29,674 nt of DNA, from the IMG/VR virus record IMGVR_UViG_3300046007_001385, positions 1 to 29,674 of that record. The stretch is one strand, 5' to 3'. Under the pieces are notes generated by a model. It was not told where the DNA came from. It saw only the letters and a list, made by a program, of their open reading frames with translations, and searched no databases. Within the stretch, counting starts at the first letter, position 1; each line of letters opens with the position of its first letter. This stretch comes from a virus. Of this stretch, positions 1-8,067 are shown one piece after another. A program made the position numbers and the translations under genes.

Positions 1-30
1 AGAGAAGCTCGCCATTCAACTAGCGCCAGA

Positions 31-115
31 CGCTAAACCGCCTAAACCCTTGCGGCGCAATGGATCTCAGCACAGCTACGGCAGGCGGTTTAGCGAGGGT
101 TTAGCATTGGTTTAG
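31..115. promoter_or_regulatory. GGTTTAG iteron cluster, candidate packaging (cosB/pac-like) site
   Basis: Five copies of the heptamer GGTTTAG lie just before the small terminase gene. Three are on the plus strand at 87-93, 98-104 and 109-115, spaced exactly 11 bp apart. Two are on the minus strand at 33-39 and 42-48. A perfect 13-bp inverted repeat (31-43 against 83-95) includes two of them. In lambda, small terminase binds repeated sites between the cleavage site and Nu1, so this is a plausible terminase binding array. An operator or replication iteron set is the alternative. The rest of 1-114 shows no convincing gene or promoter. Confidence 0.55.
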
Positions 116-645
116 TGATTAAAGTACCTGTGCTGGTCAGCTTTGCTGAGTTTGCAATCTTGAAGGGCTGCACAAAAGGTGCGGTTACCCACGCCAGCAA
201 AAGCCGAATCGCTGCTGCCATCGTTGACAAGGACGGCCAGCGATGGCTCGACCGTGATCTGGCGCTGGAGCTGTGGAACAAGAACACCAGGGCCACGGCC
301 AATAGCAAGGTGTCACCACCTGCGGATCCAACACCACGCGAGCTGAAGCGCCGGGTGGAGGCGTTGCCGGATGATGAGATACCGGATCTGAATGAAAGCC
401 GCGCAAGGCGTGAGCACTACCAGGCCGAGCTGGCCAAGTTGCAGGTGAGCCAGCAGCGCCGCGAGCTGATCAGTGCAGACGAGGTGAAGAAGGAAGCGTT
501 CGCGCTGGGGCGCAGCATCCGTGAAGCACTGGCCAACCTGGCGGACCGCCTAAGCCACCAGCTGGCCGGCGAGACGGATCCGGTCGTGATCCATGAATTG
601 CTCAGCCAGGAGCACCGCGCGGCGCTGTCGGAGCTGAGCGAATGA
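115..645 (+). CDS. terS: Terminase small subunit (Nu1-like)
   Basis: A 176-residue protein directly upstream of, and overlapping by 4 bp (ATGA), the large terminase gene. The N-terminal part (about residues 5-55: SFAEFAILKGCTKGAVTHA, then a DGQRWLDRDLALELW segment) looks like a DNA-binding winged-helix/MerR-like domain, as in Nu1-type small terminases. The rest is charged and helical (ARREHYQAELAKLQ...), typical of the oligomerisation part. The start is a GTG that overlaps the last GGTTTAG repeat; no clear Shine-Dalgarno sequence is visible. The role, inferred from family and position, is to recognise the viral packaging site and deliver the concatemer to the large subunit. The close repeat cluster upstream supports this. 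Confidence 0.8.
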   Translation: MIKVPVLVSFAEFAILKGCTKGAVTHASKSRIAAAIVDKDGQRWLDRDLALELWNKNTRATANSKVSPPADPTPRELKRRVEALPDDEIPDLNESRARREHYQAELAKLQVSQQRRELISADEVKKEAFALGRSIREALANLADRLSHQLAGETDPVVIHELLSQEHRAALSELSE

Positions 646-2489
646 ACGCATACCGCGGCGGATTCCTTGATGGCCTGCGACCTGATGCGCAGCTGACGGT
701 CAGCGAGTGGGCCGATCAGTACCGAATGCTGAGCAGCAAGGCCAGTGCGGAGCCAGGTCCGTGGCGGACAGGGCGCACGCCATACCTGCGCGAACCGATG
801 GACTGCCTGAGCACAGGGAGCACTGTGCAGCGTGTGGTGATGATGTTCGCGGCGCAGACCGGCAAGACCGAAGCCGGCAGCAACTGGCTTGGCTATGTCA
901 TCCACCATGCACCGGGACCACTGCTGGCGGTGCAGCCCACGGTTGAGATGGCCAAGCGCCTGAGCAAGCAGCGCCTTGAGAGCATGATCACCGATACGCC
1001 AGTGCTGGCAGAGCGGATCGCACCAAGCCGCAGCAGGGACAGTGGCAACACGATGTTCAGCAAGGAGTTTCCAGGCGGAATGCTGCTGCTGACCGGCAGT
1101 AACTCAGCCACTGGGCTGCGATCGACGCCGTGCCGCTACATCTTCCTCGACGAGGTGGACGCCTTCCCTCTGGACGTTGACGGCGAGGGCGATCCGGTCA
1201 GCTTGGCCGAGAAACGGGCGACGACGTTCGCGCGGCGGAAGATCCTGCTGACCAGCACGCCGACCATCAAGGACTTCAGTCGTATCGAGGCGGAGTATGA
1301 ACGCAGTGATCAGCGCCGTTACTTTGTGCCATGCCCAAGCTGCGGCGCGATGCAATGGCTGAAGTGGTCGCAGCTCAAGTGGGAGAAGGATGATCCGAGC
1401 AGCGCGGCGTACGAATGCGAGGCGTGCAAAGATCGATTTGGGGAATTGCACAAGCCTGCCCTACTACGTGGTGGTGAATGGCGCGCCACTGCACCTGGCG
1501 ATGGCGGCAAGACTGCTGGCTTTCAGCTGAGTGGACTCTATTCACCGCTCGGCTGGCTTAGTTGGGGCGACATGGTTGACGAGTTCATGCGCAGCAAGGC
1601 GGATGCGCCGATGCTTAAGAGCTTCGTCAATACGCGACTGGCTGAGACGTTCGCAGAGGACTACGCCAGCAAGTTGAGCGCCACTGGATTGATGGAGCGC
1701 TGCGAGCATTACAAACCCGGCACTGTGCCAGATGGTGCGTCGGCCATCACGGTTGGCGTTGACGTGCAGGACAACCGCCTGGCGATCAGCGTCTGGGCAT
1801 GGGGACGCGATGAGGAAGGCTGGCTGCTGGATCACCAGGAGATCCACGGCGACCCGAGCCGGGCGGATCTATGGAAGCAGCTGGACCAGCTGGTGCTGCG
1901 CGAGTGGCCGCACGCGCAGGGCCATGGCATCCGACCGCATGTGGTGGCGATCGACAGCGGCGGCCATTTCACGGCTGAGGTTTACCAGTACGCGCGCGAG
2001 CGTGGCCGGCAGGGCGTGATTGCGATCAAAGGCGCCAGCCAGCGCGGCAAGCCGCCGATCGGCAAGGGCAGCCGGGTGGATCTCAACGCCAAGGGTCAGA
2101 CCATGAAGCGCGGCGCGGTGGTGCATCCGGTCGGCAGCGACACGATCAAGACCACGCTGTTCGGTCGGATCAGGCATAGCGAGCCTGGGCCCGGCTACCT
2201 GCACTTCCACATGGATGCAACGGTTGACTACTTCGAGCAGTTGACCGCCGAGAAGCAGGTGATGCGATACAACCGCTCAGGATTCCCGGTGCGCGAATGG
2301 GTTAAGAAGCCATCAGCGCGGAATGAGGCGCTGGATTGCTTGGTGTATGCCTATGCCGCGCTGTGCCATCTCTACACGCGCTATGACCGCAAGACGATAT
2401 GGGATCAGCTGGACAAGCCAGCAGAAGCACGCGCTAAGCCGTCGCTAAGATCAGCTAAGGCTGGGTCAGCCTTCCTTAGCAACTGGTAG
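642..2489 (+). CDS. terL: Terminase large subunit, GpA (lambda) family
   Basis: 615 residues, normal for the GpA family. The ATPase domain has a Walker A-like AAQTGKTE (about 70-77), Walker B YIFLDE (166-171) and a coupling motif TSTPT (204-208). A zinc-binding pair CPSC (231/234) and CEAC (259/262) follows, as in GpA proteins. The C-terminal nuclease domain has acidic residues in GVDVQDN (D374) and AIDSGG (D438). The protein cuts concatemeric DNA and drives it into the prohead. It overlaps terS by an ATGA junction and is followed 2 bp later by the connector gene. GpA-type enzymes usually cut at a cos site, which suggests cohesive ends for this virus (inference). Confidence 0.96.
   Translation: MNAYRGGFLDGLRPDAQLTVSEWADQYRMLSSKASAEPGPWRTGRTPYLREPMDCLSTGSTVQRVVMMFAAQTGKTEAGSNWLGYVIHHAPGPLLAVQPTVEMAKRLSKQRLESMITDTPVLAERIAPSRSRDSGNTMFSKEFPGGMLLLTGSNSATGLRSTPCRYIFLDEVDAFPLDVDGEGDPVSLAEKRATTFARRKILLTSTPTIKDFSRIEAEYERSDQRRYFVPCPSCGAMQWLKWSQLKWEKDDPSSAAYECEACKDRFGELHKPALLRGGEWRATAPGDGGKTAGFQLSGLYSPLGWLSWGDMVDEFMRSKADAPMLKSFVNTRLAETFAEDYASKLSATGLMERCEHYKPGTVPDGASAITVGVDVQDNRLAISVWAWGRDEEGWLLDHQEIHGDPSRADLWKQLDQLVLREWPHAQGHGIRPHVVAIDSGGHFTAEVYQYARERGRQGVIAIKGASQRGKPPIGKGSRVDLNAKGQTMKRGAVVHPVGSDTIKTTLFGRIRHSEPGPGYLHFHMDATVDYFEQLTAEKQVMRYNRSGFPVREWVKKPSARNEALDCLVYAYAALCHLYTRYDRKTIWDQLDKPAEARAKPSLRSAKAGSAFLSNW
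2433..2480. repeat. GCTAAG repeats and 7-bp hairpin at the end of terL
   Basis: Three GCTAAG copies at 2433, 2444 and 2454 (11 and 10 bp apart) and one inverted CTTAGC at 2475-2480 lie inside the last codons of terL. A perfect 7-bp stem with a 3-nt loop occurs at 2457-2473 (AAGGCTG, GGT, CAGCCTT). There is no T-run, so it is not an obvious terminator. The first copy (GCTAAGCC) differs by one base from the inverted iterons near position 33 (GCTAAACC). Confidence 0.4.
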
Positions 2490-2491
2490 CA

Positions 2492-3064
2492 GTGAACATC
2501 CCTGCGACAATTCGAGCCGGTGACACGGTGAAATGGCGGGATGATGCCAGCGTGGATGCGTTCGGCAATGCCGTCACAAGCGGCACATGGACGCTGACGT
2601 ATTACCTGCGCACCAATACTGCAAGCGAAGGCGCAACGATCACCGGCACCGCATACGGCCAAGGCTGGGAGCTGACCATTGCCGCGGCCACTAGCGTCGG
2701 GTTCGATGCAGGGCAGTGGTACTGGCAGGCGATCGCAACTGCCGGCAGCGAGAAGCTGACGCTCGGTGCTGGCCAACTTGATGTACTGGCGGCGTTGAAC
2801 TACGCCGGATCGCCTGGCGCGTTTGATGGCCGCAGCCAGGCCCGGAAGGATCTTGATGCAGTGCAAGCTGCAATCCGCGCAATGATTACAGGCGGCGCTG
2901 TGCAGCAGTACAGCATTGGAAGCCGCAATCTGACAAAGATGAGATTGGAAAGCTTGCTGCAGCTGGAGGCCAAGCTCAAAGCTGATGTGAAGCGTGAGCA
3001 GGCTGCCGAGCTGGCGGCCAATGGCCTGGGCAATCCGCACAACCTATTCGTGAGGTTCAGCTGA
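2492..3064 (+). CDS. Head-tail connector protein with gpW-like C-terminus
   Basis: 190 residues between the large terminase and portal genes, where lambda carries W. The N-terminal half (about 1-105) looks like a beta-sandwich (IRAGDTVKWRDDA..., GTWTLTYYLR, AGQWYWQAIA), a style seen in prophage head-completion proteins. The C-terminal half (about 115-190) is helical and resembles gpW: a long helix, a short beta turn (GGAVQQYSIGSRNLTKM), then a second helix. The start is GTG at 2492, 2 bp after the terL stop. It probably sits at the portal in head completion. The two halves suggest a fusion of an adaptor domain to a gpW-like module. Function is inferred from position and the C-terminal pattern. 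Confidence 0.6.
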   Translation: MNIPATIRAGDTVKWRDDASVDAFGNAVTSGTWTLTYYLRTNTASEGATITGTAYGQGWELTIAAATSVGFDAGQWYWQAIATAGSEKLTLGAGQLDVLAALNYAGSPGAFDGRSQARKDLDAVQAAIRAMITGGAVQQYSIGSRNLTKMRLESLLQLEAKLKADVKREQAAELAANGLGNPHNLFVRFS

Positions 3065-4596
3065 TGGCCAAGAAGCGCAGACAACAGGCGACACCATCAG
3101 CACCGCGGCGGCGGATGTACCAAGGCGCGCAGTTCAGCAGGCTGACTGCTGACTGGGTGACAGGCAACACCAGCGCCGACAGCGAGATTTACGGCAGTGC
3201 GCAGAAGTTGCGCGATCGCGCGCGGCAGCTGTGCCGGGATAATGACTACGCGCGGCAAGCATTGCGCGCGATCGAGGGCAACGTGATCGGGCAGGGCATC
3301 CCGTTTCAGTCGCAGGTGCGGATGCAGCGCGGCGGCAGGCTTGATACCAGCATCAATGATGCGATCGAGGCGGCATGGCGCCAGTGGACAACTGCACGGC
3401 ATTGCCACACCGGCGGCAAGCTGAGCTTCGCCGACATTGAAAGGTTGGTGATCCGCGCCTGCGCGGAGAGCGGCGAGGTGTTCATCCGACTTGTGCGGCA
3501 GAGCTTTGGTGGCAGCACCATCCCGCTGGCGATGGAGGTGATCGAGGCGGATCAGCTGGATGATGGTCTCAATGGCCGCAGCCAGCAGGGCAACGAGATC
3601 CGCATGGGCGTGGAGGTGGACGGCTGGGGCAGGCCGATCGCGTATCACTTCCTGGCGTATCACCCCGGCGACTATCAGTTCAGCAACCAGCAGATCAGCA
3701 CGCAGCGCCACAAGCGCATCCCGGCTGAGGAGATCATTCACCTTTACCGCGCCGAGCGCCCCGGCCAGACGAGAGGGGTCACATGGTTCGCCAGTGCAAT
3801 CCAACGACTGCATCACCTGGCGGGTTACGAGCAGGCCGAGGTGGTGCGTGCTCGAGCCAGCAGTGCGCTCATGGGCTTCATTACTAGCCCCGAGGGCGAG
3901 CTGATTGGCGATGACGTGATGGACGGCGAGCGCGTCTCAAACTTTGAACCCGGGGTCTTCAAATACCTGAATCCCGGCGAATCGGTCACGGTGCCGAGCC
4001 TTGATAGTCCAGATGGTCAGTTTGAGCCATTCCTACGCGCGATGCTGCGCGCCATGGCTGCCGGCATCGGCTGCAGCTACGAGACGATCTCGCGCGACTT
4101 CAGTCAAACCAACTACAGCAGCAGCCGGTTGAGCCTGATCGAAGACCGCGACCACTGGCGGATTCTGCAGTCGTGGATGATTGAGAACTTCCATCGCCGC
4201 GTGTTTCACGAGTGGATTGAGCTGGCAGTGCTGAGCAATGCGCTATTGCTGCCCGGCTACGAGCTGGCACCCGATCGCTTCAAGGCTGCGCGTTGGATGC
4301 CACGCGGCTGGGCATGGGTTGATCCTGCCAAGGAGGTGGCCGCATACAAGGAAGCGGTGCGGTGTGGCTTCAAGACGCTGGGCGAGGTGGTTGCAGAGCA
4401 GGGCGGGGATCTCGAGGAGATCTTCGTGCAGCTTGAATCCGAGCGCTTGCTGGCAGAGAAGCATGGCCTTGTGCTTGACATTGATCCTGGCAAGGTGAGC
4501 GGCGCAGGCCTTACGCAAGCGCGCCCACCGGGCTCAATCATTCCGCAAGACCCATACGCACCCGAGGCAAACGCAGCACCGGAGCAGGGCATCTAA
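3064..4596 (+). CDS. Portal protein, lambda family
   Basis: 510 residues with typical lambda gpB-type portal segments: a basic N-terminus (MAKKRRQQ), ARQLCRDNDYARQALRAIEGNVIGQGI (about 53-79), SGEVFIRLVRQ, MEVIEADQLD, and the core around PFLRAMLRAMAAGIGCSYETISRDFSQTNYSSSRLS. The C-terminus is proline- and alanine-rich. Twelve copies should form the ring at the unique capsid vertex through which DNA passes and to which the connector and tail attach. Translation is coupled to the preceding gene through a TGATG junction, and to the protease-capsid gene by one shared base (TAATG). Confidence 0.95.
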   Translation: MAKKRRQQATPSAPRRRMYQGAQFSRLTADWVTGNTSADSEIYGSAQKLRDRARQLCRDNDYARQALRAIEGNVIGQGIPFQSQVRMQRGGRLDTSINDAIEAAWRQWTTARHCHTGGKLSFADIERLVIRACAESGEVFIRLVRQSFGGSTIPLAMEVIEADQLDDGLNGRSQQGNEIRMGVEVDGWGRPIAYHFLAYHPGDYQFSNQQISTQRHKRIPAEEIIHLYRAERPGQTRGVTWFASAIQRLHHLAGYEQAEVVRARASSALMGFITSPEGELIGDDVMDGERVSNFEPGVFKYLNPGESVTVPSLDSPDGQFEPFLRAMLRAMAAGIGCSYETISRDFSQTNYSSSRLSLIEDRDHWRILQSWMIENFHRRVFHEWIELAVLSNALLLPGYELAPDRFKAARWMPRGWAWVDPAKEVAAYKEAVRCGFKTLGEVVAEQGGDLEEIFVQLESERLLAEKHGLVLDIDPGKVSGAGLTQARPPGSIIPQDPYAPEANAAPEQGI

Positions 4597-6959
4597 TGGC
4601 CAACATCAACGGCACCGAGATCAACCTGATGCCAACCGCTGGGATGCGCGACGAGGCTGAGCGTTACCGCGCATGGAAGGCCGAAGGCGAGCAGGGCGGC
4701 ACTGATGTGGCAGCCACCAGAGCATCGCAGATCCTGAGTGGCGATGAGTTGTCACCTGACACCGTGATCACCATGGCTGCATGGTTTGCGCGGCATGAAG
4801 TGGACAAGCAAGGACAGGGCTTCAGCCAAGGCGAAGACGGCTACCCATCACCTGGCCGCGTGGCATGGGCGGCATGGGGCGGCGATGCTGGCCAAAGCTG
4901 GTCTACATCCAAGGCCGATAGGATTAAGGCATTGCAAGATCGCACAATGGAAAGACCGTATCCCAATGAACACGCGGCGCGATTGACCGATCCTGATCAA
5001 TACGATGAGATTCGGCGCGTGAATGATGAAGGCGGCCCTGGCGTTGATTTCATCTATGGGATCAAGGATGGCAATACCGAGCTGCAGGCCATTCGCTTCG
5101 ATGCAGCACGATTCAGCGCCGACGAGGCCCGGCAATGGCTGAGCGACCACGACATGCAAGAGATTCTGTTTGAGGTGGCAACCGGTGAGCGGATGCAGCG
5201 CTCGGAACCGGTGTCATTCACGCGTTCAGCGCAGATCGCAGAAGATGACCGCACGCTTGAGTTCCCATTCTCAAGTGAGTATCCCGTTGCGCGTTACTTC
5301 GGCAATGAGATCCTGGCCCACACCCGCGAGGCCGTTGATCTTGCCCGTCTGAATGATGGCGCGCCGCTGCTGTTCAACCATGACCCAGACAAGCTGATCG
5401 GCGTGGTTGAACGCGCATGGGTGGATGAGGGCCAGAAGCGCGGCTACGCGCGCGTGCGCATGAGCCGCAACCCATTTGCGCAGGAGGTGATGAATGATGT
5501 TCGAGATGGCGTACTGCGCAATGTGAGCTTCGGCTATGCGATCAACGATATGGAGCAACGAGGTGAAGACTTTATCGTGACGCGATGGAGCGCGCACGAG
5601 CTATCGCTAGTGTCAATTCCTGCCGACCCTACAATCGGAGTAGGGCGTTCACTGGATGCTCCGGTCGCGGCCACAGCCGCATCACTTGTCCCAACTTCTA
5701 CCGACATGGAAGACACCACCACCGATCTGATGGCGGTGCGGGCTGAAGCGGCTTCAGAGGCTGCCAAGGCTGAGCGCACCCGCATCTCTGGCATCACTGC
5801 TATCACTGAGAAGCACGGCATGGCCGACCTTGGCCGCCAGCTGGTTGAATCCGGCCGCAGCCTTGATGAGGCCCGCGCTGCTGTGCTCGATCAACTTGGC
5901 AGCAAGGCGCAACCTGTCAGCGAGTCCGCTGGCGACATTGGTCTCAGCGCCAAGGAAACCCGTGAGTTCAGCTTCCAGCGCGCGATCAACGCACTGGCCA
6001 ACCCTGGCGACCGCAAGCTGCAGGAGGCCGCGGCCTTTGAGCGCGAGTGTTCCGAGGCTGCCGCTGCACGCGCCGGCAAGGTTGCTCAGGGCATCATGGT
6101 GCCGAGCGAGGTGCTGCGCCGTGATCTGACCGTTGGCACCGCATCCGGCGCTGGCGATCTGGTCGGTACTGACTTCCGTCCTGGCAGCTTCATCGAGCTG
6201 CTGCGCAACCGTTCGGCACTGGCCGGCCTTGGCGTCACCAGCCTGACCGGGCTGACCGGCAACGTGGCAATCCCGCGCCAGACCGCTGCGGCGACCGCCT
6301 ACTGGGTGGCTGAATCGGGTTCGCCCACCGAGAGTCAGCAAACCGTCGATCAGGTCAACCTTTCGCCAAAAACCGTAGGCGCCTTCACCGACTACAGCCG
6401 CCGCCTGATGCTGCAGGCCAGCATCGACGTGGAGCAGATGATCCGCCAGGATCTTGCCACTGTGCTGGCGCTTGAGATCGACCGCGTGGGACTCTACGGC
6501 CTGGGCAACACCAGCCAGCCACTTGGCATCAAGCTGACCACCGGCATCAACACCGAGGACTTCGGTGCCGCCACCCCGACCTATACCGAGGTGGTGAGCA
6601 TGGAATCCAAGATCGCCGCGGACAACGCCGACATCGGCGCCATGGCGTATCTGATGAATGCCACAATGCGCGGCAACCTGAAGACCAAGGACAAGGGCAC
6701 CGATACCGGCGCCTACGTGTTCGAGCCTGGCGGCACTGTCAACGGCTACAGCGCCGTCGTCAGCAATCAGGTTGAATCTGGCGATGTGTTCTTCGCGGTG
6801 TGGAGCCAGCTGATCATGGCGATGTGGAGTGGATTGGATCTCACCGTGGATCCCTACACCCACAGCACCAGCGGCACCGTGCGCGTGGTGGCACTGCAGG
6901 ATGTGGACTTTGCGGTCCGTCACCCTGAAGGCTTCTGCCGCGGCAACAACACCCTGTGA
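4596..6959 (+). CDS. Prohead protease-major capsid protein fusion (HK97 type)
   Basis: 787 residues in one frame, about the sum of a protease and a capsid protein. Residues about 1-110 form a cassette of unknown function found in phage structural proteins (ARHEVDKQ, YPSPGRVAWAAWGGDAG). Residues about 120-200 are another conserved phage segment (PYPNEHAARLTDPDQYDEIR). Residues about 205-355 are an HK97-type serine protease, with candidate catalytic H262 (LLFNHDPD), S311 (RNVSFGY) and E335 (HELSLVSIPADP). Residues about 365-455 are helical and charged, like a scaffold/delta domain. Residues about 460-787 are the HK97-fold capsid protein (GDLVGTDFRPGSFIELLRN, AYWVAESG). The protease should release itself and mature the capsid by self-cleavage. 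No internal stop or clear internal ribosome site was seen. Confidence 0.93.
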   Translation: MANINGTEINLMPTAGMRDEAERYRAWKAEGEQGGTDVAATRASQILSGDELSPDTVITMAAWFARHEVDKQGQGFSQGEDGYPSPGRVAWAAWGGDAGQSWSTSKADRIKALQDRTMERPYPNEHAARLTDPDQYDEIRRVNDEGGPGVDFIYGIKDGNTELQAIRFDAARFSADEARQWLSDHDMQEILFEVATGERMQRSEPVSFTRSAQIAEDDRTLEFPFSSEYPVARYFGNEILAHTREAVDLARLNDGAPLLFNHDPDKLIGVVERAWVDEGQKRGYARVRMSRNPFAQEVMNDVRDGVLRNVSFGYAINDMEQRGEDFIVTRWSAHELSLVSIPADPTIGVGRSLDAPVAATAASLVPTSTDMEDTTTDLMAVRAEAASEAAKAERTRISGITAITEKHGMADLGRQLVESGRSLDEARAAVLDQLGSKAQPVSESAGDIGLSAKETREFSFQRAINALANPGDRKLQEAAAFERECSEAAAARAGKVAQGIMVPSEVLRRDLTVGTASGAGDLVGTDFRPGSFIELLRNRSALAGLGVTSLTGLTGNVAIPRQTAAATAYWVAESGSPTESQQTVDQVNLSPKTVGAFTDYSRRLMLQASIDVEQMIRQDLATVLALEIDRVGLYGLGNTSQPLGIKLTTGINTEDFGAATPTYTEVVSMESKIAADNADIGAMAYLMNATMRGNLKTKDKGTDTGAYVFEPGGTVNGYSAVVSNQVESGDVFFAVWSQLIMAMWSGLDLTVDPYTHSTSGTVRVVALQDVDFAVRHPEGFCRGNNTL

Positions 6960-7174
6960 TGTTGATTCAAATCCTTAAGGACACGTCCATCAGAGGCGTG
7001 GCCGTCAAGGCAGGGCAGGTGGTTGATACCGAGCAATCGGACGCCACCGCTCTGATCAACATGGGCAAAGCGCAGCCGGCTCCGATTGTGGAGCCGGTCC
7101 CGGCAGTTTGCCCGCAGCCTTTCCGCAAATCATCCCGCAAGAGGACCAATGGCAATCTTCCAACAGACACTTGA
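6959..7174 (+). CDS. Small protein after the capsid gene, unknown
   Basis: 71 residues starting at ATG 6959, which overlaps the capsid stop (TGATG). The first 45 residues form a compact module (QILKDTSIRGVAVKAGQVVDTEQSDATALINMGKAQP) of the kind often found as a small accessory gene next to phage capsid genes. The tail is proline-rich, then basic (FRKSSRKRTNG). It overlaps the next gene by 26 bp. I do not recognise a specific family. A head accessory role is inferred from position only. Confidence 0.6.
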   Translation: MLIQILKDTSIRGVAVKAGQVVDTEQSDATALINMGKAQPAPIVEPVPAVCPQPFRKSSRKRTNGNLPTDT

Positions 7175-7526
7175 GAAGCTGCAGCATTTCACGCTGCTGG
7201 CTACTACCACCATCACCGGCACCGGCAACCAAACCGGCGTCGATCTCCTGGAGTACGACGGCGACATTCAGATCATCCTGGCCGGCACTGCTGCTGGCGC
7301 CAGCGCTGATCTGACGTTCCGCATCGAGGAATCTTCCGACAACAGCACGTTCACTGCTGTGACCGGTGGCACTTTCACTGCGATCGGCAACGCTGCCTAC
7401 AAGGAAGTGAAGACGCTCAACCACGACGACCTGAAGCGTTACATCCGCCTGAGCTGCACAGCCGAGACGGGCACCGCTTCCAGTGCTGTTACCTGCTTCG
7501 GCTTCGGACTGAAGAAGTACGGCTGA
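7149..7526 (+). CDS. Candidate capsid decoration protein
   Basis: 125 residues predicted to be almost all beta strands (TTITGTGNQTGVDLLEYDGD, DLTFRIEESSDNSTFTAV). It ends in RYIRLSCTAETG...CFGFGLKKYG, a pattern I associate with small proteins just downstream of HK97-type capsid genes. The start ATG 7149 is preceded by AAGAGG about 5 bases upstream, a good Shine-Dalgarno match; an upstream GTG at 7086 would add unrelated residues. It is the last gene before a strong terminator, so it should be expressed at the same high level as the capsid. This fits a decoration (gpD-like) role, which remains inference. Confidence 0.6.
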   Translation: MAIFQQTLEKLQHFTLLATTTITGTGNQTGVDLLEYDGDIQIILAGTAAGASADLTFRIEESSDNSTFTAVTGGTFTAIGNAAYKEVKTLNHDDLKRYIRLSCTAETGTASSAVTCFGFGLKKYG

Positions 7527-7541
7527 GCTGCTCAATGCTGG

Positions 7542-7566
7542 CCCCGGCCTCGGTCGGGGTCTTTTT
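7542..7566 (+). terminator. Rho-independent terminator
   Basis: A GC-rich stem at 7542-7559 (CCCCGGC, loop CTCG, GTCGGGG with one G-T pair) is followed by TCTTTTT at 7560-7566. It sits 15 bp after the stop of the candidate decoration gene, in one of the few intergenic gaps of the late operon. It probably lets a fraction of transcription pass to the neck and tail genes. Confidence 0.85.
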
Positions 7567-7591
7567 AGACTGAGTGCATCGCTATCGCATC

Positions 7592-7930
7592 ATGCCTGAG
7601 CCAGTCGGTACATTCAGCGGCTTTGAGGTTGAAAGCCTCGGCACGTTGACCAGCGCAGGCGCTGGCAGCGCAGTGCAATGTGGCGGCGTCAGCATGACAT
7701 TTCAGATCACTGTCAGCAACATCGGCACCAATGTGGTGATCCGATTTGAAGGCAGCCTTGATGGCAGCAGCTACTTCAATCTTGATCAAGCCGGTACTGA
7801 TACCACGATCACAGCCAATGGCACATATGGCTATGCGCTGAGCGGTTGTCCGGTGAAGTACATAAGGCTGCGGCTTGTCAGCCTGAGCGGCGGCACACCT
7901 AGCGTCACCGGCCTGGTGGGGGCAGCATGA
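7592..7930 (+). CDS. Small beta-rich virion protein, unknown
   Basis: 112 residues from ATG 7592 (a GTG at 7574 would add 6 residues). It is beta-rich: FEVESLGTLTSAGAGSAVQC, VVIRFEGSLDGSSYFNLD and VKYIRLRLVSLSGG. The layout (strand pairs, an E/D-S-x-D-x-S-x-F motif, then a K/R-Y-I-R-L strand) resembles the gene at 7149, so the two may share a fold. The stop overlaps the next small gene by ATGA. It is the first gene after the terminator, so it starts the lower-expressed neck/tail segment. A virion role is inferred from position and style. Confidence 0.55.
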   Translation: MPEPVGTFSGFEVESLGTLTSAGAGSAVQCGGVSMTFQITVSNIGTNVVIRFEGSLDGSSYFNLDQAGTDTTITANGTYGYALSGCPVKYIRLRLVSLSGGTPSVTGLVGAA

Positions 7931-8067
7931 ACTTACGCACTGGATTGCGGCAGAGCATTCGCCTATCAATCCGCTCCAGCATTACAGCGGCGCCAGCAAC
8001 AGACGCAACAGATGATGCGTTCTACCTGCCATGGCTTGAGCTATACGTTGACCCGCTGGCATTCTGA
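7927..8067 (+). CDS. 46-residue protein, unknown
   Basis: A short open frame from ATG 7927 to TGA 8065-8067. It overlaps its upstream neighbour by ATGA and its downstream neighbour by TGATG, so it exactly fills the gap in the operon. The N-terminus is basic and amphipathic (MNLRTGLRQSIRLSIRSSI), followed by an acidic turn and a hydrophobic end (FYLPWLELYVDPLAF). No known family is recognised. The precise double junction is the main evidence that it is real. Confidence 0.6.
   Translation: MNLRTGLRQSIRLSIRSSITAAPATDATDDAFYLPWLELYVDPLAF

Noticed and set aside
1-114. Promoter for the late operon
   Set aside because: No convincing -35/-10 pair was seen; only the iteron cluster can be supported.
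5754-6923. Long 389-residue open frame on the minus strand
   Set aside because: It is wholly antisense to the capsid domain, has low-complexity histidine-, alanine- and glycine-rich sequence, and no family resemblance. It reflects the codon bias of the real gene.
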